16,016 nt of DNA from an uncultured Oscillospiraceae bacterium (GTDB taxonomy: Bacteria; Bacillota; Clostridia; Oscillospirales; Acutalibacteraceae), in the NCBI GenBank assembly GCA_900547095.1, contig URFG01000020.1:1-16016 (forward strand), in the 5' to 3' direction. Within the stretch, counting starts at the first letter, position 1; each line of letters opens with the position of its first letter. Shown one piece after another: positions 1 to 5,802 of this stretch. The notes beneath the pieces are model-generated. The model was not told the origin of the DNA and ran no database searches. It worked only from the letters and a program-made list of their open reading frames with translations. The position numbers were made by a program, and so were the translations under genes.

Positions 1-57
1 ATACCACATCCGCCCACTATTGTCAACTCTTTTTTTTAACTTTTTTGAAGTTTTTTT
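1..57 (-). promoter_or_regulatory. Strong outward sigma-A promoter with phased A-tracts, cut by window edge
   Basis: On the minus strand a perfect TTGACA -35 box (21-26) is followed by a 17-bp spacer and then TAT at the window edge (1-3), the first half of a -10 box. Directly upstream of the -35 lie three A-tracts of 8, 6 and 7 A (plus-strand T runs at 30-37, 41-46 and 51-57). They start 11 and 10 bp apart, the geometry of an UP element or curved DNA. The transcript would leave the window to the left. This layout is typical of very strongly expressed genes such as rRNA or tRNA operons, but the product is not visible. Two TGTCGA direct repeats (65-70 and 75-80), one helical turn apart, lie further upstream and could be an activator site. 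Confidence 0.7.
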
Positions 58-101
58 CGAATTGTGTCGAACGCTGTCGACAATAACAAGATATAGTATA
101 T

Positions 102-164
102 TAGACAATACAATCGGACAAATTTTCCGCTATGAGAAGCGTTGTATCCCGATTGTATTGTCTA
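102..164. repeat. 63-nt imperfect hairpin with 16-bp perfect arms
   Basis: Positions 102-117 and 149-164 are perfect 16-bp inverted arms (TAGACAATACAATCGG and its complement). Inside, 118-121 (ACAA) can pair with 142-145 (TTGT), and 128-131 (CGCT) with 138-141 (AGCG) around a 6-nt loop, so the whole segment can fold as one bulged hairpin. It lies between the outward promoter and the Cys-rich mini-gene, and is followed on the plus strand by a T-rich stretch (169-176). It could be a regulator-binding inverted repeat, a small structured RNA, a weak terminator or a MITE remnant. No ORF spans it convincingly. Function is unknown. Confidence 0.55.
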
Positions 165-247
165 TTCGTTTTTATTTATATTATTTAAGGCTTCGATCAG
201 CGCTTTTTTGAAATTTAAAAGCAAGCTTTCCTTATATATATTAACTA

Positions 248-364
248 CTATAAATTTATTTTTTCGCAAACAGTACATCGGTATTTTTCATTTGACATTT
301 CACATTTATAGCCCTGCGGGACAGAATGAGTTTTAATGTAGCAATCACGGCACATAAGTTTCAT
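248..364 (-). CDS. 38-residue Cys-rich zinc-ribbon-like mini-protein
   Basis: I do not recognise a family. The predicted product has CxxC pairs at C5/C8 and C30/C33, which could form a Cys4 zinc ribbon, plus C21 and H13 between them; the C-terminal end is basic to neutral. The start chosen is the ATG at 364, because a GGGTGA ribosome binding site lies 5 nt upstream and a very good promoter (-35 at 404-409, -10 at 381-386) begins transcription about 10 nt before it. The frame is open further upstream, to 499, but that extension would cross the promoter and the neighbouring repressor gene. It is divergent from the XRE regulator at 454 and shares its operator region. A DNA- or RNA-binding or protein-binding role is only inference. 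Very short ORFs can be spurious; the promoter and Cys spacing are what argue for this one. Confidence 0.5.
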   Translation of the reverse strand: MKLMCRDCYIKTHSVPQGYKCEMSNEKYRCTVCEKINL

Positions 365-380
365 ATTCTTCACCCATTTT

Positions 381-409
381 ATTTTAAGGGGATTTCCCTT
401 AAAAGTCAA
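381..409 (-). promoter_or_regulatory. Sigma-A promoter of the Cys-rich mini-gene
   Basis: On the minus strand, TTGACT (404-409), a 17-bp spacer, then TAAAAT (381-386), each box one base from consensus. Predicted transcription starts near 374, giving a leader of about 10 nt that just contains the GGGTGA ribosome binding site. A perfect 7-bp-arm palindrome (384-402) occupies the spacer and the edge of the -10 box, so a bound repressor would directly block RNA polymerase. Confidence 0.7.
384..402. promoter_or_regulatory. Operator palindrome 1 (TTAAGGG-N5-CCCTTAA)
   Basis: Perfect 7-bp inverted arms (384-390 and 396-402) around a 5-bp spacer. It lies inside the minus-strand promoter. The same arm sequence and spacing recur at 410-426, and single TAAGGG half-sites recur at 467-472 and 476-481 in the start of the adjacent repressor gene. 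The likely ligand is the XRE protein encoded at 454-672, by analogy with self-controlled single-domain XRE repressors. Confidence 0.65.
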
Positions 410-426
410 TAAGGGAATAACCCTTA
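410..426. promoter_or_regulatory. Operator palindrome 2 (TAAGGG-N5-CCCTTA)
   Basis: Perfect 6-bp arms (410-415 and 421-426) around a 5-bp spacer, the same design as the palindrome at 384-402, with centres 25 bp apart. It lies just upstream of the ribosome binding site of the XRE gene and probably within or next to that gene's promoter. A -10-like CATAAT sits at 430-435 but no good -35 box accompanies it. Inferred to mediate autoregulation. Confidence 0.6.
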
Positions 427-453
427 AGGCATAATAAGCAAGAGGTGATATAT

Positions 454-672
454 ATGTATAACCAAATAAGGGATTTAAGGGAAGACAGAGATTTATCACA
501 ATCTAAAATCGCCGCCCTTCTCGGAGTTCATCAAACGACCTATTCCGATTATGAACTCGGCAATTTATCAATCACTGCCGATGTGCTTGTGACACTTGCG
601 AAATTTTATAATACAAGCACCGATTATATATTAGGACTCACAGACAATCCTAAACCGGCTGACAAACGATAA
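454..672 (+). CDS. Small XRE-family (Cro/CI-like) transcriptional regulator
   Basis: A 72-residue single-domain helix-turn-helix protein. Nearly the entire length (residues about 4-60) is an HTH_3 fold: the turn region reads SQSKIAALLGVHQTTYSDYE, followed by a helix carrying LAKFYNTSTDYILGL, a hallmark of the family. There is no second domain, so it is probably a DNA-binding repressor acting as a dimer. The ATG at 454 is preferred over an in-frame GTG at 445, because the latter overlaps the AGAGGTG ribosome binding site (441-447). Two palindromes (384-402, 410-426) lie directly upstream, and it is divergent from a Cys-rich mini-gene. Probable role: repressor of itself and of that neighbour. 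A strong hairpin follows its stop codon, so it is likely monocistronic. Confidence 0.9.
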   Translation: MYNQIRDLREDRDLSQSKIAALLGVHQTTYSDYELGNLSITADVLVTLAKFYNTSTDYILGLTDNPKPADKR

Positions 673-693
673 TTAAACATATTTCTTAATTTA

Positions 694-721
694 AAAGCCT
701 TCCTCGTTTGAGGAAGGCTTT
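694..721. terminator. Bidirectional intrinsic terminator
   Basis: A perfect 12-bp GC-rich stem (694-705 with 710-721, core AAGCCTTCCTC) closes on a GTTT loop. The plus-strand tail is T-rich but interrupted, while the minus-strand tail begins TTTT. It lies 21 nt after the XRE stop and 73 nt beyond the end of the convergent EamA gene, so it can serve both transcripts. Confidence 0.85.
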
Positions 722-793
722 AGTTTCGTTTCAAATTTATTGCCGAGTGAAAAATCTTTTGTTTTTCTCTCCCCCGAAGCCGAACGCCGATAA

Positions 794-1702
794 TTATTCC
801 GCAAGGCCCTCGGAGATACCCATTAGGATAATACCTAAAAAGACGGTGCAAATAACAAGATAATGTTTTGCCTTTAGTTTTTCCTTAAGGAAAATTCTTG
901 AAAGCAAGACAGAGAACACGCAATACGAAGATATCATAGGCGCGGCGACGGTGGGGTTCGATCCGATCGCATAGATATAGGCGAACTGACCGGCGGTTTC
1001 ACAGCAGGCGCCGAGGAGTTTCGGAGTATCCCACTTGAGGCTTAATTTCTGCTTTTTGATACCGTAAATATAAACGGCGCAGATAATACCCAAAATCAGG
1101 AAAGAGTACTCATAAGCGATATTAGCGGAGTCCTCGTTTACTATACCGCGGTCGAGCAGGATCGCGTCGACAAAAGTTCCCATACCGTCGAGCAGGCAAT
1201 AAAATATCGGGAAGAACACCGCGATAAAACCGCTTTTATACTTTTTATTTTCCTCATGTCTTAAAAGCTCCGCCGCCTCGGTATCATACTTTTTCTCTAC
1301 GAACGCAAGACCGGTTATACCGGCGCAGACAAGAATTATACCCGCCCAGCTCAAAAGATCGGGCATCTGGCGCAAAAATATCAGGCACAAAATACAGGTG
1401 ACCGCGCCCGAAGAGTTGCAGATAGGCGAGGAAACCGAAAGCATTATGTATCTTAAGCCCACATAACCGATTATCATAGAGGTTATATAGAAAAATATCG
1501 CAGGGAAATAGCGGATAAAATCCGCAGGATAGAATTCCGCACCGGTGAGCAGTTCGACCGTGGCGTGAATACCCATAACCGCGCCGACGGCAATAACTAT
1601 CTTAAAATGACTCAATTTATCATTGGGATCGGAGCCCATTTTTGAAAAAAGGTCGCTGCCTCCCCAAAAAACTATCGCAACAAGCGAAAGAATAAACCAC
1701 AT
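794..1702 (-). CDS. EamA/DMT-superfamily membrane transporter
   Basis: A 302-residue polytopic inner-membrane protein with the ten-helix, two-repeat layout of drug/metabolite transporters. The first EamA repeat spans about residues 2-135. A charged cytoplasmic linker (about 137-157) joins it to a second repeat (about 160-297), which ends in the typical APMISSYCVFSVLLSRIFLKE signature near residue 253. Substrate cannot be told; relatives export metabolites or amino acids. The start is ATG at 1702, with AAGGGG about 10 nt upstream overlapping the end of parB. It is the third gene of the parA-parB operon (gap 15 nt) and is followed by a terminator at 694-721. Co-transcription with parAB is probably incidental. 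Confidence 0.88.
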   Translation of the reverse strand: MWFILSLVAIVFWGGSDLFSKMGSDPNDKLSHFKIVIAVGAVMGIHATVELLTGAEFYPADFIRYFPAIFFYITSMIIGYVGLRYIMLSVSSPICNSSGAVTCILCLIFLRQMPDLLSWAGIILVCAGITGLAFVEKKYDTEAAELLRHEENKKYKSGFIAVFFPIFYCLLDGMGTFVDAILLDRGIVNEDSANIAYEYSFLILGIICAVYIYGIKKQKLSLKWDTPKLLGACCETAGQFAYIYAIGSNPTVAAPMISSYCVFSVLLSRIFLKEKLKAKHYLVICTVFLGIILMGISEGLAE

Positions 1703-1717
1703 AAATTTAATACCCCT

Positions 1718-2575
1718 TTAGTTTATATTATTTGCGAGTTTTCTTGTAAACTCTTTTAATTCATCGTCAGAAAAAAATTCCAGAGTTAAGGTACCGGCGC
1801 CGTTTTTGCCCTCGGTTACGGTAACCTTGCGGTGAAGTTCGTTTTTAAGAAGAATTTCTACTTCGCTGTGGAAAGTGGACTTTTCTTTACGTCCTGCAGG
1901 TTTTTTACCCGGCTGTTTTTTGACAGCGGCTGACATTTTTTCGAGTTCCCTTACCGACGCGCCGCCTAAAGCAAGGCTTAACATTTTTTCTCTTGTTTCT
2001 TCATCATCACAGCCGAGAAGCGCTCTTGCGTGGCCCGCGGATATAGTGCCCGACCTTAAAGCCTCAAGCTCTTTATCATTTAAAGACAAAAGCCTTAAAG
2101 TGTTGGCAACGGCGCTCCTGGATTTGCCCAAACGCTCGGAAACCTGCTCCTGCGTAAGGTTATATGTATCCATGAGCGACTTAAAGCCTAACGCCTCTTC
2201 GACAGCATTAAGATCCTCGCGCTGAAGATTTTCGATAAGAGCGAGCTCCTTAAGCTCCTTTTCATCGACCTCTTTAATAATAACAGGCACTTTATCAAGA
2301 CCTGCCATTCTGGAGGCTCTCCAGCGGCGCTCGCCGGCGATGATAGTATAGTTGCCGTCGGAATTAGGTCTTACGGCTATCGGCTGCAAAAGACCGTGGA
2401 GCGCGATAGAATCGGCAAGCTCTGAAAGCGACTGCTCGTCAAAATCACGGCGTGGCTGATCGCGGTTAGGCTCGATATCGTTTATCCTGACGCTCACCGC
2501 GCCCTCGTTTTTCTCCGAATTATCATTAAACAAAGCGTCAAGACCTCTGCCGAGGCCGCCTTTTTTTACTGCCAT
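1718..2575 (-). CDS. parB: Chromosome-partitioning protein ParB (Spo0J type)
   Basis: A CTP-dependent DNA clamp that loads at parS, spreads over the origin region, recruits SMC and stimulates the ParA ATPase. The 285 residues show the full family order. The ParA-contacting N-terminal tail has GLGRGLDALF at 7-16. The CTP-binding ParB/Srx domain contains GERRWRA (81-87) and ENLQRED (115-121). A parS-binding helix-turn-helix lies at about 140-162 (LTQEQVSERLGKSRSAVAN), then a lysine-rich linker (about 219-232) and a C-terminal dimerisation domain. The length is normal for Firmicute Spo0J. The ribosome binding site is GAGGGTG about 8 nt upstream of the ATG. It follows parA by 4 nt, so the two are translationally linked. 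Two parS candidates lie upstream, at 3414-3429 and 3905-3920. Confidence 0.97.
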   Translation of the reverse strand: MAVKKGGLGRGLDALFNDNSEKNEGAVSVRINDIEPNRDQPRRDFDEQSLSELADSIALHGLLQPIAVRPNSDGNYTIIAGERRWRASRMAGLDKVPVIIKEVDEKELKELALIENLQREDLNAVEEALGFKSLMDTYNLTQEQVSERLGKSRSAVANTLRLLSLNDKELEALRSGTISAGHARALLGCDDEETREKMLSLALGGASVRELEKMSAAVKKQPGKKPAGRKEKSTFHSEVEILLKNELHRKVTVTEGKNGAGTLTLEFFSDDELKEFTRKLANNIN

Positions 2576-2579
2576 ATTT

Positions 2580-3350
2580 TTACACCCTCTTGTTTTTCTT
2601 TAAAAACTCTTTTGCGAGATCGTTATAAGCGGCGGCGCCTTTTGAGCGCGCGTCATAATACTGTATAGGACAGCCGTAACTCGGGGCCTCGGAAATTCTT
2701 ACTCCCCTGGGGATAGCCGATTTATAAAGCTTGCCCGAAAAATACTTCTTTATCTCGCTTACCACCTGCTGAGTGAGATTAAGTCTGCCGTCAAACATAG
2801 TAAGAACGATACCGTCGATATCAAGCGTGGGATTATAAAGCCTTTTGACCTGTCTGACGCTTGCCATAAGCTGAGAAAGTCCCTCTAAAGCATAATACTC
2901 GCACTGGATAGGGATAAGCACGGCGTCAGACGCGGTAAGAGCATTTATCGTGATAATACCGAGCGAGGGCGGACAATCGATAAAAATAAAATCGTAGTCC
3001 TCTCTCACCGGCGAAAGAGCGATTTTGAGCTGAGCCTCGCGCCTATCGGAATTGATAAGATCTACTTCCGCCGCGGCGAGGTCCATAGAAGATGGGACAA
3101 TATCCACGCCTTTAAACTCGGTTTTTACAATACATTCGGATATCTTTGCCTGACCGATTATAAGCTCATAGCAGGTAAGATCCGTGTCCTTTTTATTTAT
3201 ACCGTAACCGCTGGTGGAGTTGCCCTGCGGATCGGCGTCAACAAGCAAAACTTTTTTACCTTTCATACCGATCCCTGCGGCGAGGTTGACGGCGGTGGTG
3301 GTTTTTCCTACTCCGCCTTTCTGATTAACCACAGAAATAATTTTCCCCAT
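2580..3350 (-). CDS. parA: Chromosome-partitioning ATPase ParA (Soj type)
   Basis: A 256-residue Walker-type ATPase that binds the nucleoid as an ATP dimer and is released by ParB; in spore formers Soj also modulates replication initiation through DnaA. Seen in the sequence: deviant Walker A KGGVGKTTT (11-19) with its signature lysine, switch motif VDADPQGN (37-44), and Walker B FIFIDCPP (121-128). It is full length with no N-terminal DNA-binding domain, so it is the chromosomal rather than the large plasmid class. The ribosome binding site is GGGAGAAAA before the ATG at 3350. Transcription comes from a strong promoter at 3436-3464, and a parS site overlaps the predicted start. Typical Firmicute neighbours rsmG, noc and mnmG are not seen here. 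Confidence 0.97.
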   Translation of the reverse strand: MGKIISVVNQKGGVGKTTTAVNLAAGIGMKGKKVLLVDADPQGNSTSGYGINKKDTDLTCYELIIGQAKISECIVKTEFKGVDIVPSSMDLAAAEVDLINSDRREAQLKIALSPVREDYDFIFIDCPPSLGIITINALTASDAVLIPIQCEYYALEGLSQLMASVRQVKRLYNPTLDIDGIVLTMFDGRLNLTQQVVSEIKKYFSGKLYKSAIPRGVRISEAPSYGCPIQYYDARSKGAAAYNDLAKEFLKKNKRV

Positions 3351-3361
3351 AGATTTTCTCC

Positions 3362-3410
3362 CATATATATGTAATATATATTATATAATATAGATAATAT
3401 AGATATAGCA
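3362..3410 (-). promoter_or_regulatory. Almost pure A/T 5' leader of parA
   Basis: Between the predicted transcription start (about 3429) and the parA ribosome binding site the leader is almost entirely A and T. It contains a perfect 16-bp palindrome (3377-3392) and a tandem 9-bp repeat AATATAGAT (3387-3395 and 3396-3404). This would make weakly structured mRNA and easily melted DNA next to parS. No known riboswitch is recognised. Confidence 0.5.
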
Positions 3411-3413
3411 AAT

Positions 3414-3429
3414 TGTTTCCCGTGAAACA
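3414..3429. promoter_or_regulatory. parS: parS site 1 (ParB loading site) at the parAB start
   Basis: TGTTTCCCGTGAAACA differs from the canonical parS 16-mer TGTTTCACGTGAAACA by one base (C for A at position 7). Flanking bases extend the near-palindrome. It begins at the predicted +1 of the parA promoter, so ParB bound here could repress its own operon as well as nucleate the partition complex. The proximity to parB makes the identification strong. Confidence 0.88.
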
Positions 3430-3435
3430 ATTAAT

Positions 3436-3464
3436 ATTATATCAGTTAATCTATCATTTGTAAA
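3436..3464 (-). promoter_or_regulatory. Sigma-A promoter of the parA-parB-EamA operon
   Basis: On the minus strand, TTTACA (3459-3464), a 17-bp spacer and a perfect TATAAT (3436-3441), preceded by TGA, which gives an extended -10 element. Predicted transcription start is near 3429, immediately at parS site 1. Confidence 0.85.
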
Positions 3465-3468
3465 CAGA

Positions 3469-3511
3469 AAAAAGGACCTTATGAAAATTTTAGTTTCATA
3501 AAGCCCTTTTT
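3469..3511 (-). terminator. Intrinsic terminator after spoVAE
   Basis: Arms 3469-3486 and 3494-3511 form an 18-position stem with two mismatches around a 7-nt loop, followed on the minus strand by a run of T. It starts 6 nt past the spoVAE stop and separates that gene from the parA promoter, whose -35 box lies 5 bp beyond it. Confidence 0.85.
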
Positions 3512-3516
3512 AATTT

Positions 3517-3882
3517 TTATTTACTGTCCGACTTACATATCAGCGCCGCCGTATACGCGCACACAAGCACCGTGGAAATACCTGCCGCCGTGGCGGTGAG
3601 CCCTCCCGTGAAAACTCCGATAAATCCCCGGTCGGCTATCGCTTTTTTCACACCTGTCGCTAGGCTGTAACCGAAACCCGTCAAAGGCACGGTGGCGCCG
3701 GCACCCGCAAAATCGACAAGCGGTTTATAAATCCCGACGGCGGTCAGTATAACGCCTGCGACGACATAGGCGACAAGAATTCTTGCAGGGGTAAGTTTAG
3801 TGCAGTCGATAAGCAACTGCCCTATCACGCAGAAGACTCCGCCCACTGCAAATGCTTTGATACAGTCCATTAGAAGTTCCAT
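3517..3882 (-). CDS. spoVAE: Stage V sporulation protein AE (SpoVAE type)
   Basis: A small membrane protein of the SpoVA channel, which moves dipicolinic acid with calcium into the forespore and releases it at germination. Family hallmarks are visible: GQLLIDCTKLTPAR near residues 23-36 and FAGAGATVPLTGFGYSL near 60-76, with three to four hydrophobic segments. Two in-frame ATGs compete, at 3888 and 3882. The second is chosen (121 residues) because AAAGGA lies 8 nt before it but only a few nt before the first. The usual partners spoVAC and spoVAD are not adjacent. A sigma-F/G-like promoter (3929-3959) and a parS site (3905-3920) lie just upstream; it could also be read through from rarA. Normal length for SpoVAEB-like proteins. 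Confidence 0.92.
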   Translation of the reverse strand: MELLMDCIKAFAVGGVFCVIGQLLIDCTKLTPARILVAYVVAGVILTAVGIYKPLVDFAGAGATVPLTGFGYSLATGVKKAIADRGFIGVFTGGLTATAAGISTVLVCAYTAALICKSDSK

Positions 3883-3904
3883 TTTCATCTTCCTTTAACA
3901 AAAT

Positions 3905-3920
3905 AGTTTCACGTGAAACA
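3905..3920. promoter_or_regulatory. parS: parS site 2 upstream of spoVAE
   Basis: AGTTTCACGTGAAACA matches the canonical parS except the first base, and its central 14 bases are a perfect palindrome. It lies 22 bp before the spoVAE start, inside the predicted leader, and about 490 bp from parS site 1. A second near-perfect site near parAB is expected for chromosomal ParABS clusters. Confidence 0.9.
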
Positions 3921-3928
3921 TTTTATTA

Positions 3929-3959
3929 AATTATGCCCGAATTAAAACCCTTTTATTCC
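3929..3959 (-). promoter_or_regulatory. Possible sigma-F/sigma-G forespore promoter for spoVAE
   Basis: On the minus strand, GGAATA (3954-3959) and CATAATT (3929-3935) are separated by 18 bp. This resembles the sigma-G consensus TGAATA-N17/18-CATACTA (five of six and five of seven positions). The -35 part lies within the last codons of the upstream PH-domain gene. In the family spoVA genes are forespore-expressed, which supports the reading, but the match is imperfect. Confidence 0.45.
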
Positions 3960-5375
3960 GTAATTCTCGCCGATTTCCTTTAAAAGCGAGGCTTTTTCAA
4001 GATTTCGCACTTTAAGGTTATCCGCGCTTTCGCTGCGCACTATGAGTTTTACCTTGCAGGTGCCGAGTTTTCTGTCCGCAGGAGTTTCTGTTATCTTTAT
4101 ATCACCGACCTTTTCCCTTTCGCAGTACATCTCGCAGAACTTGAAGCCTTTTGAGCCTCTCGCCCTTATTATTTCCGAAAGACTTACCTTGCCTTTATTA
4201 TAATTGCATTTGCAAAGGTCCGCATAGTAAAGATCGATAAGCCCTCCTATCGAAGCGAGGAACAGAACAAATCTGTCAAAGTGCCTGAAAAGTGCCATTA
4301 AAGCTATTGCCCCGGCGGCTATCAGGATACCGTAAAGCTTAGGCAGCCACATAAACCTCTTATACGATTTTTCGTTTTTTTCCGCACTTAAAAACGGTTT
4401 TTCATCGGCAAAATCGGGATAAAAGACTTTAAACTGCTGTTTCATCTCGTGGTGATTTCCGCAGGGAATTATCACGGCTTTTTCGCTTTTTGAATTGCCG
4501 TAACCTCCCACAGATGCATAGAGCGAATATTTTTTCACGAAACGCATTATCGGCGTCTGGACTATCATAAGATCATTTAAGCACTTTTTAGAAAACACTG
4601 TCCGCTTTTTTGTGATAAGACCCGAAATTATCTCCGTTCTTTCCTTGTCGAGGTTAAGGCGGAATGTGATATTTTTACAGAATGCTATAAGGAACGAAAT
4701 GCCGTAGGCTGTGAGCAAAATAACCGTGAGCGCAGTTACAGCCGGCGGAAAATATCTCATAAATCTATTTGAAAAGCTATCTATCTCATCAAATATCATT
4801 TCGGTGATAGCTATATTTAAAAGCTTACCTGCGCGGTTTATCACAGGCGCTGCAATGATTATACCCGTAAGCGCTGAGGAGCTTGAAACCGAAAACAGCG
4901 CAATTTTCGGATTTGAATATCTTATTATATCATTCCCCGCCTCGCCGTAGACCGCGACCGAAAGCTTTTCCGCGCTATTCTTGCCTAAAATGAATTTAAA
5001 GTCGGACTCATTAATATTGCCTGCCTCGGTGTTAAGGCAGAAAGACACCGCTTTAAGCGCGCTTTGCAGGGGATTTACGCTTTTTACGATACTTGAAAGC
5101 TTGTTTATATTTATTTTTGCCTTTGTTTTAAAGATAAGGCCGCGGCTTACCGTGATAACATCATTTTTGAGGGTTACGGAAAAAGATAGCCACCTTGCCG
5201 CCGCCAAAAGCAGAATTGCGGAGAAAAGATATATTTCAAAGCTTAAAACACCGCTTATCCTGCGTGTGAGCAAAAACTGCACCGCACCTTTTATGACGGG
5301 TATCACAAGCACGAAAAGATAAGGTTTTAAAAAGCTTAATATCATCAAAGGATGGCCTTTAAAATTATTCTTCAT
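3942..5375 (-). CDS. Multi-PH-domain membrane protein (YdbT-like)
   Basis: A 477-residue protein with three bacterial PH-like (bPH_2) segments separated by membrane helices. A helix pair lies near 12-30 and 46-62, the first PH unit at about 64-142, and helices at about 158-178 and 208-233. The second PH unit is at about 236-310 (the run SGLITKKRTVFSKKCLNDL is characteristic), then helices at about 342-366 and 368-385, and a third, more diverged unit to the C-terminus. This matches the layout of B. subtilis YdbT. YdbS/YdbT there are linked to resistance to heterologous antimicrobials; the molecular role is unknown. ATG at 5375 has GGGAG upstream. It overlaps the preceding YdbS-like gene by 11 nt, so the two products probably act together at the membrane. 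Confidence 0.85.
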   Translation of the reverse strand: MKNNFKGHPLMILSFLKPYLFVLVIPVIKGAVQFLLTRRISGVLSFEIYLFSAILLLAAARWLSFSVTLKNDVITVSRGLIFKTKAKININKLSSIVKSVNPLQSALKAVSFCLNTEAGNINESDFKFILGKNSAEKLSVAVYGEAGNDIIRYSNPKIALFSVSSSSALTGIIIAAPVINRAGKLLNIAITEMIFDEIDSFSNRFMRYFPPAVTALTVILLTAYGISFLIAFCKNITFRLNLDKERTEIISGLITKKRTVFSKKCLNDLMIVQTPIMRFVKKYSLYASVGGYGNSKSEKAVIIPCGNHHEMKQQFKVFYPDFADEKPFLSAEKNEKSYKRFMWLPKLYGILIAAGAIALMALFRHFDRFVLFLASIGGLIDLYYADLCKCNYNKGKVSLSEIIRARGSKGFKFCEMYCEREKVGDIKITETPADRKLGTCKVKLIVRSESADNLKVRNLEKASLLKEIGENYGIKGF

Positions 5376-5802
5376 CGCTTTTTTCTCCCGCCACGGTGTT
5401 GACTAAAGCTTCGGCGTCTTTTTCCTCTATCTCCGGGATAAAAAGGCCGGTTCTTGCCGCTTTTAAGGACAGAGCGCTTAAACTTAACCTTTTTGCAAGC
5501 GGAGTTTGAAAGGTCTGCGCGAAAATAAGCCTCGGATAAGGCATTATATGAGAGGTTTTAATTATCACCCCGTAGCTTATTCTGACGGACTCGCAGTCAG
5601 CATAAATTTCAAAGCTTTTAAAAAGCATTGGGATATACCATAGTTCAAGGACAAGAAAAGCGACGCAAAAAAATGCGAATATCCATATAAGAAAGCCGAT
5701 ATATGCCGCTGCAACGCCTGCGGCTGCCGCAGGCAAAATAAGCAGGATAAATATTCTTATTTCCCATAACAAAAGAGTTTTTTTCGGCAAATGCCCTCTC
5801 AT
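5365..5802 (-). CDS. Single-PH-domain membrane protein (YdbS-like)
   Basis: A 145-residue protein with two N-terminal membrane helices (about 14-33 and 35-58) and one bPH_2 domain (about 62-137; core YGVIIKTSHIMPYPRLIFAQ), then a short acidic tail. This is the standard YdbS layout and length. It begins with the ATGA overlap of the rarA stop (4 nt shared) and its own end overlaps the YdbT-like gene, so all three are translationally coupled. The ribosome binding site AAAGGAAA lies within the rarA end. Biochemical function unknown; inferred partner of the YdbT-like protein. Confidence 0.85.
   Translation of the reverse strand: MRGHLPKKTLLLWEIRIFILLILPAAAAGVAAAYIGFLIWIFAFFCVAFLVLELWYIPMLFKSFEIYADCESVRISYGVIIKTSHIMPYPRLIFAQTFQTPLAKRLSLSALSLKAARTGLFIPEIEEKDAEALVNTVAGEKSDEE

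Noticed and set aside
62..83. LexA box or DnaA box in the TGTCGA-rich stretch
   Set aside because: It does not match the Firmicute LexA consensus CGAAC-N4-GTTCG and differs by two or more bases from TTATCCACA; only the 10-bp-spaced TGTCGA repeat is real.
90..126. Second outward promoter TTGTCC-17-TACTAT on the minus strand over the hairpin arm
   Set aside because: Both boxes are only moderate matches and AT-rich DNA gives many such hits; the stronger promoter at the edge makes it unnecessary.
20..336. Two short plus-strand ORFs of 63 and 64 residues
   Set aside because: They are rich in Phe, Leu, Ile and Tyr from AT-rich DNA, lack ribosome binding sites and cross the hairpin and the outward promoter's A-tracts.
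365..499. N-terminal extension making the Cys-rich ORF 83 residues long
   Set aside because: It would cross the mini-gene's own promoter, both palindromes and the start of the divergent XRE gene. The ATG at 364 has a ribosome binding site and promoter in the right place.
1875..2225. 116-residue plus-strand ORF
   Set aside because: Antisense to parB within conserved coding sequence; low-complexity Ser/Ala composition expected of a shadow frame.
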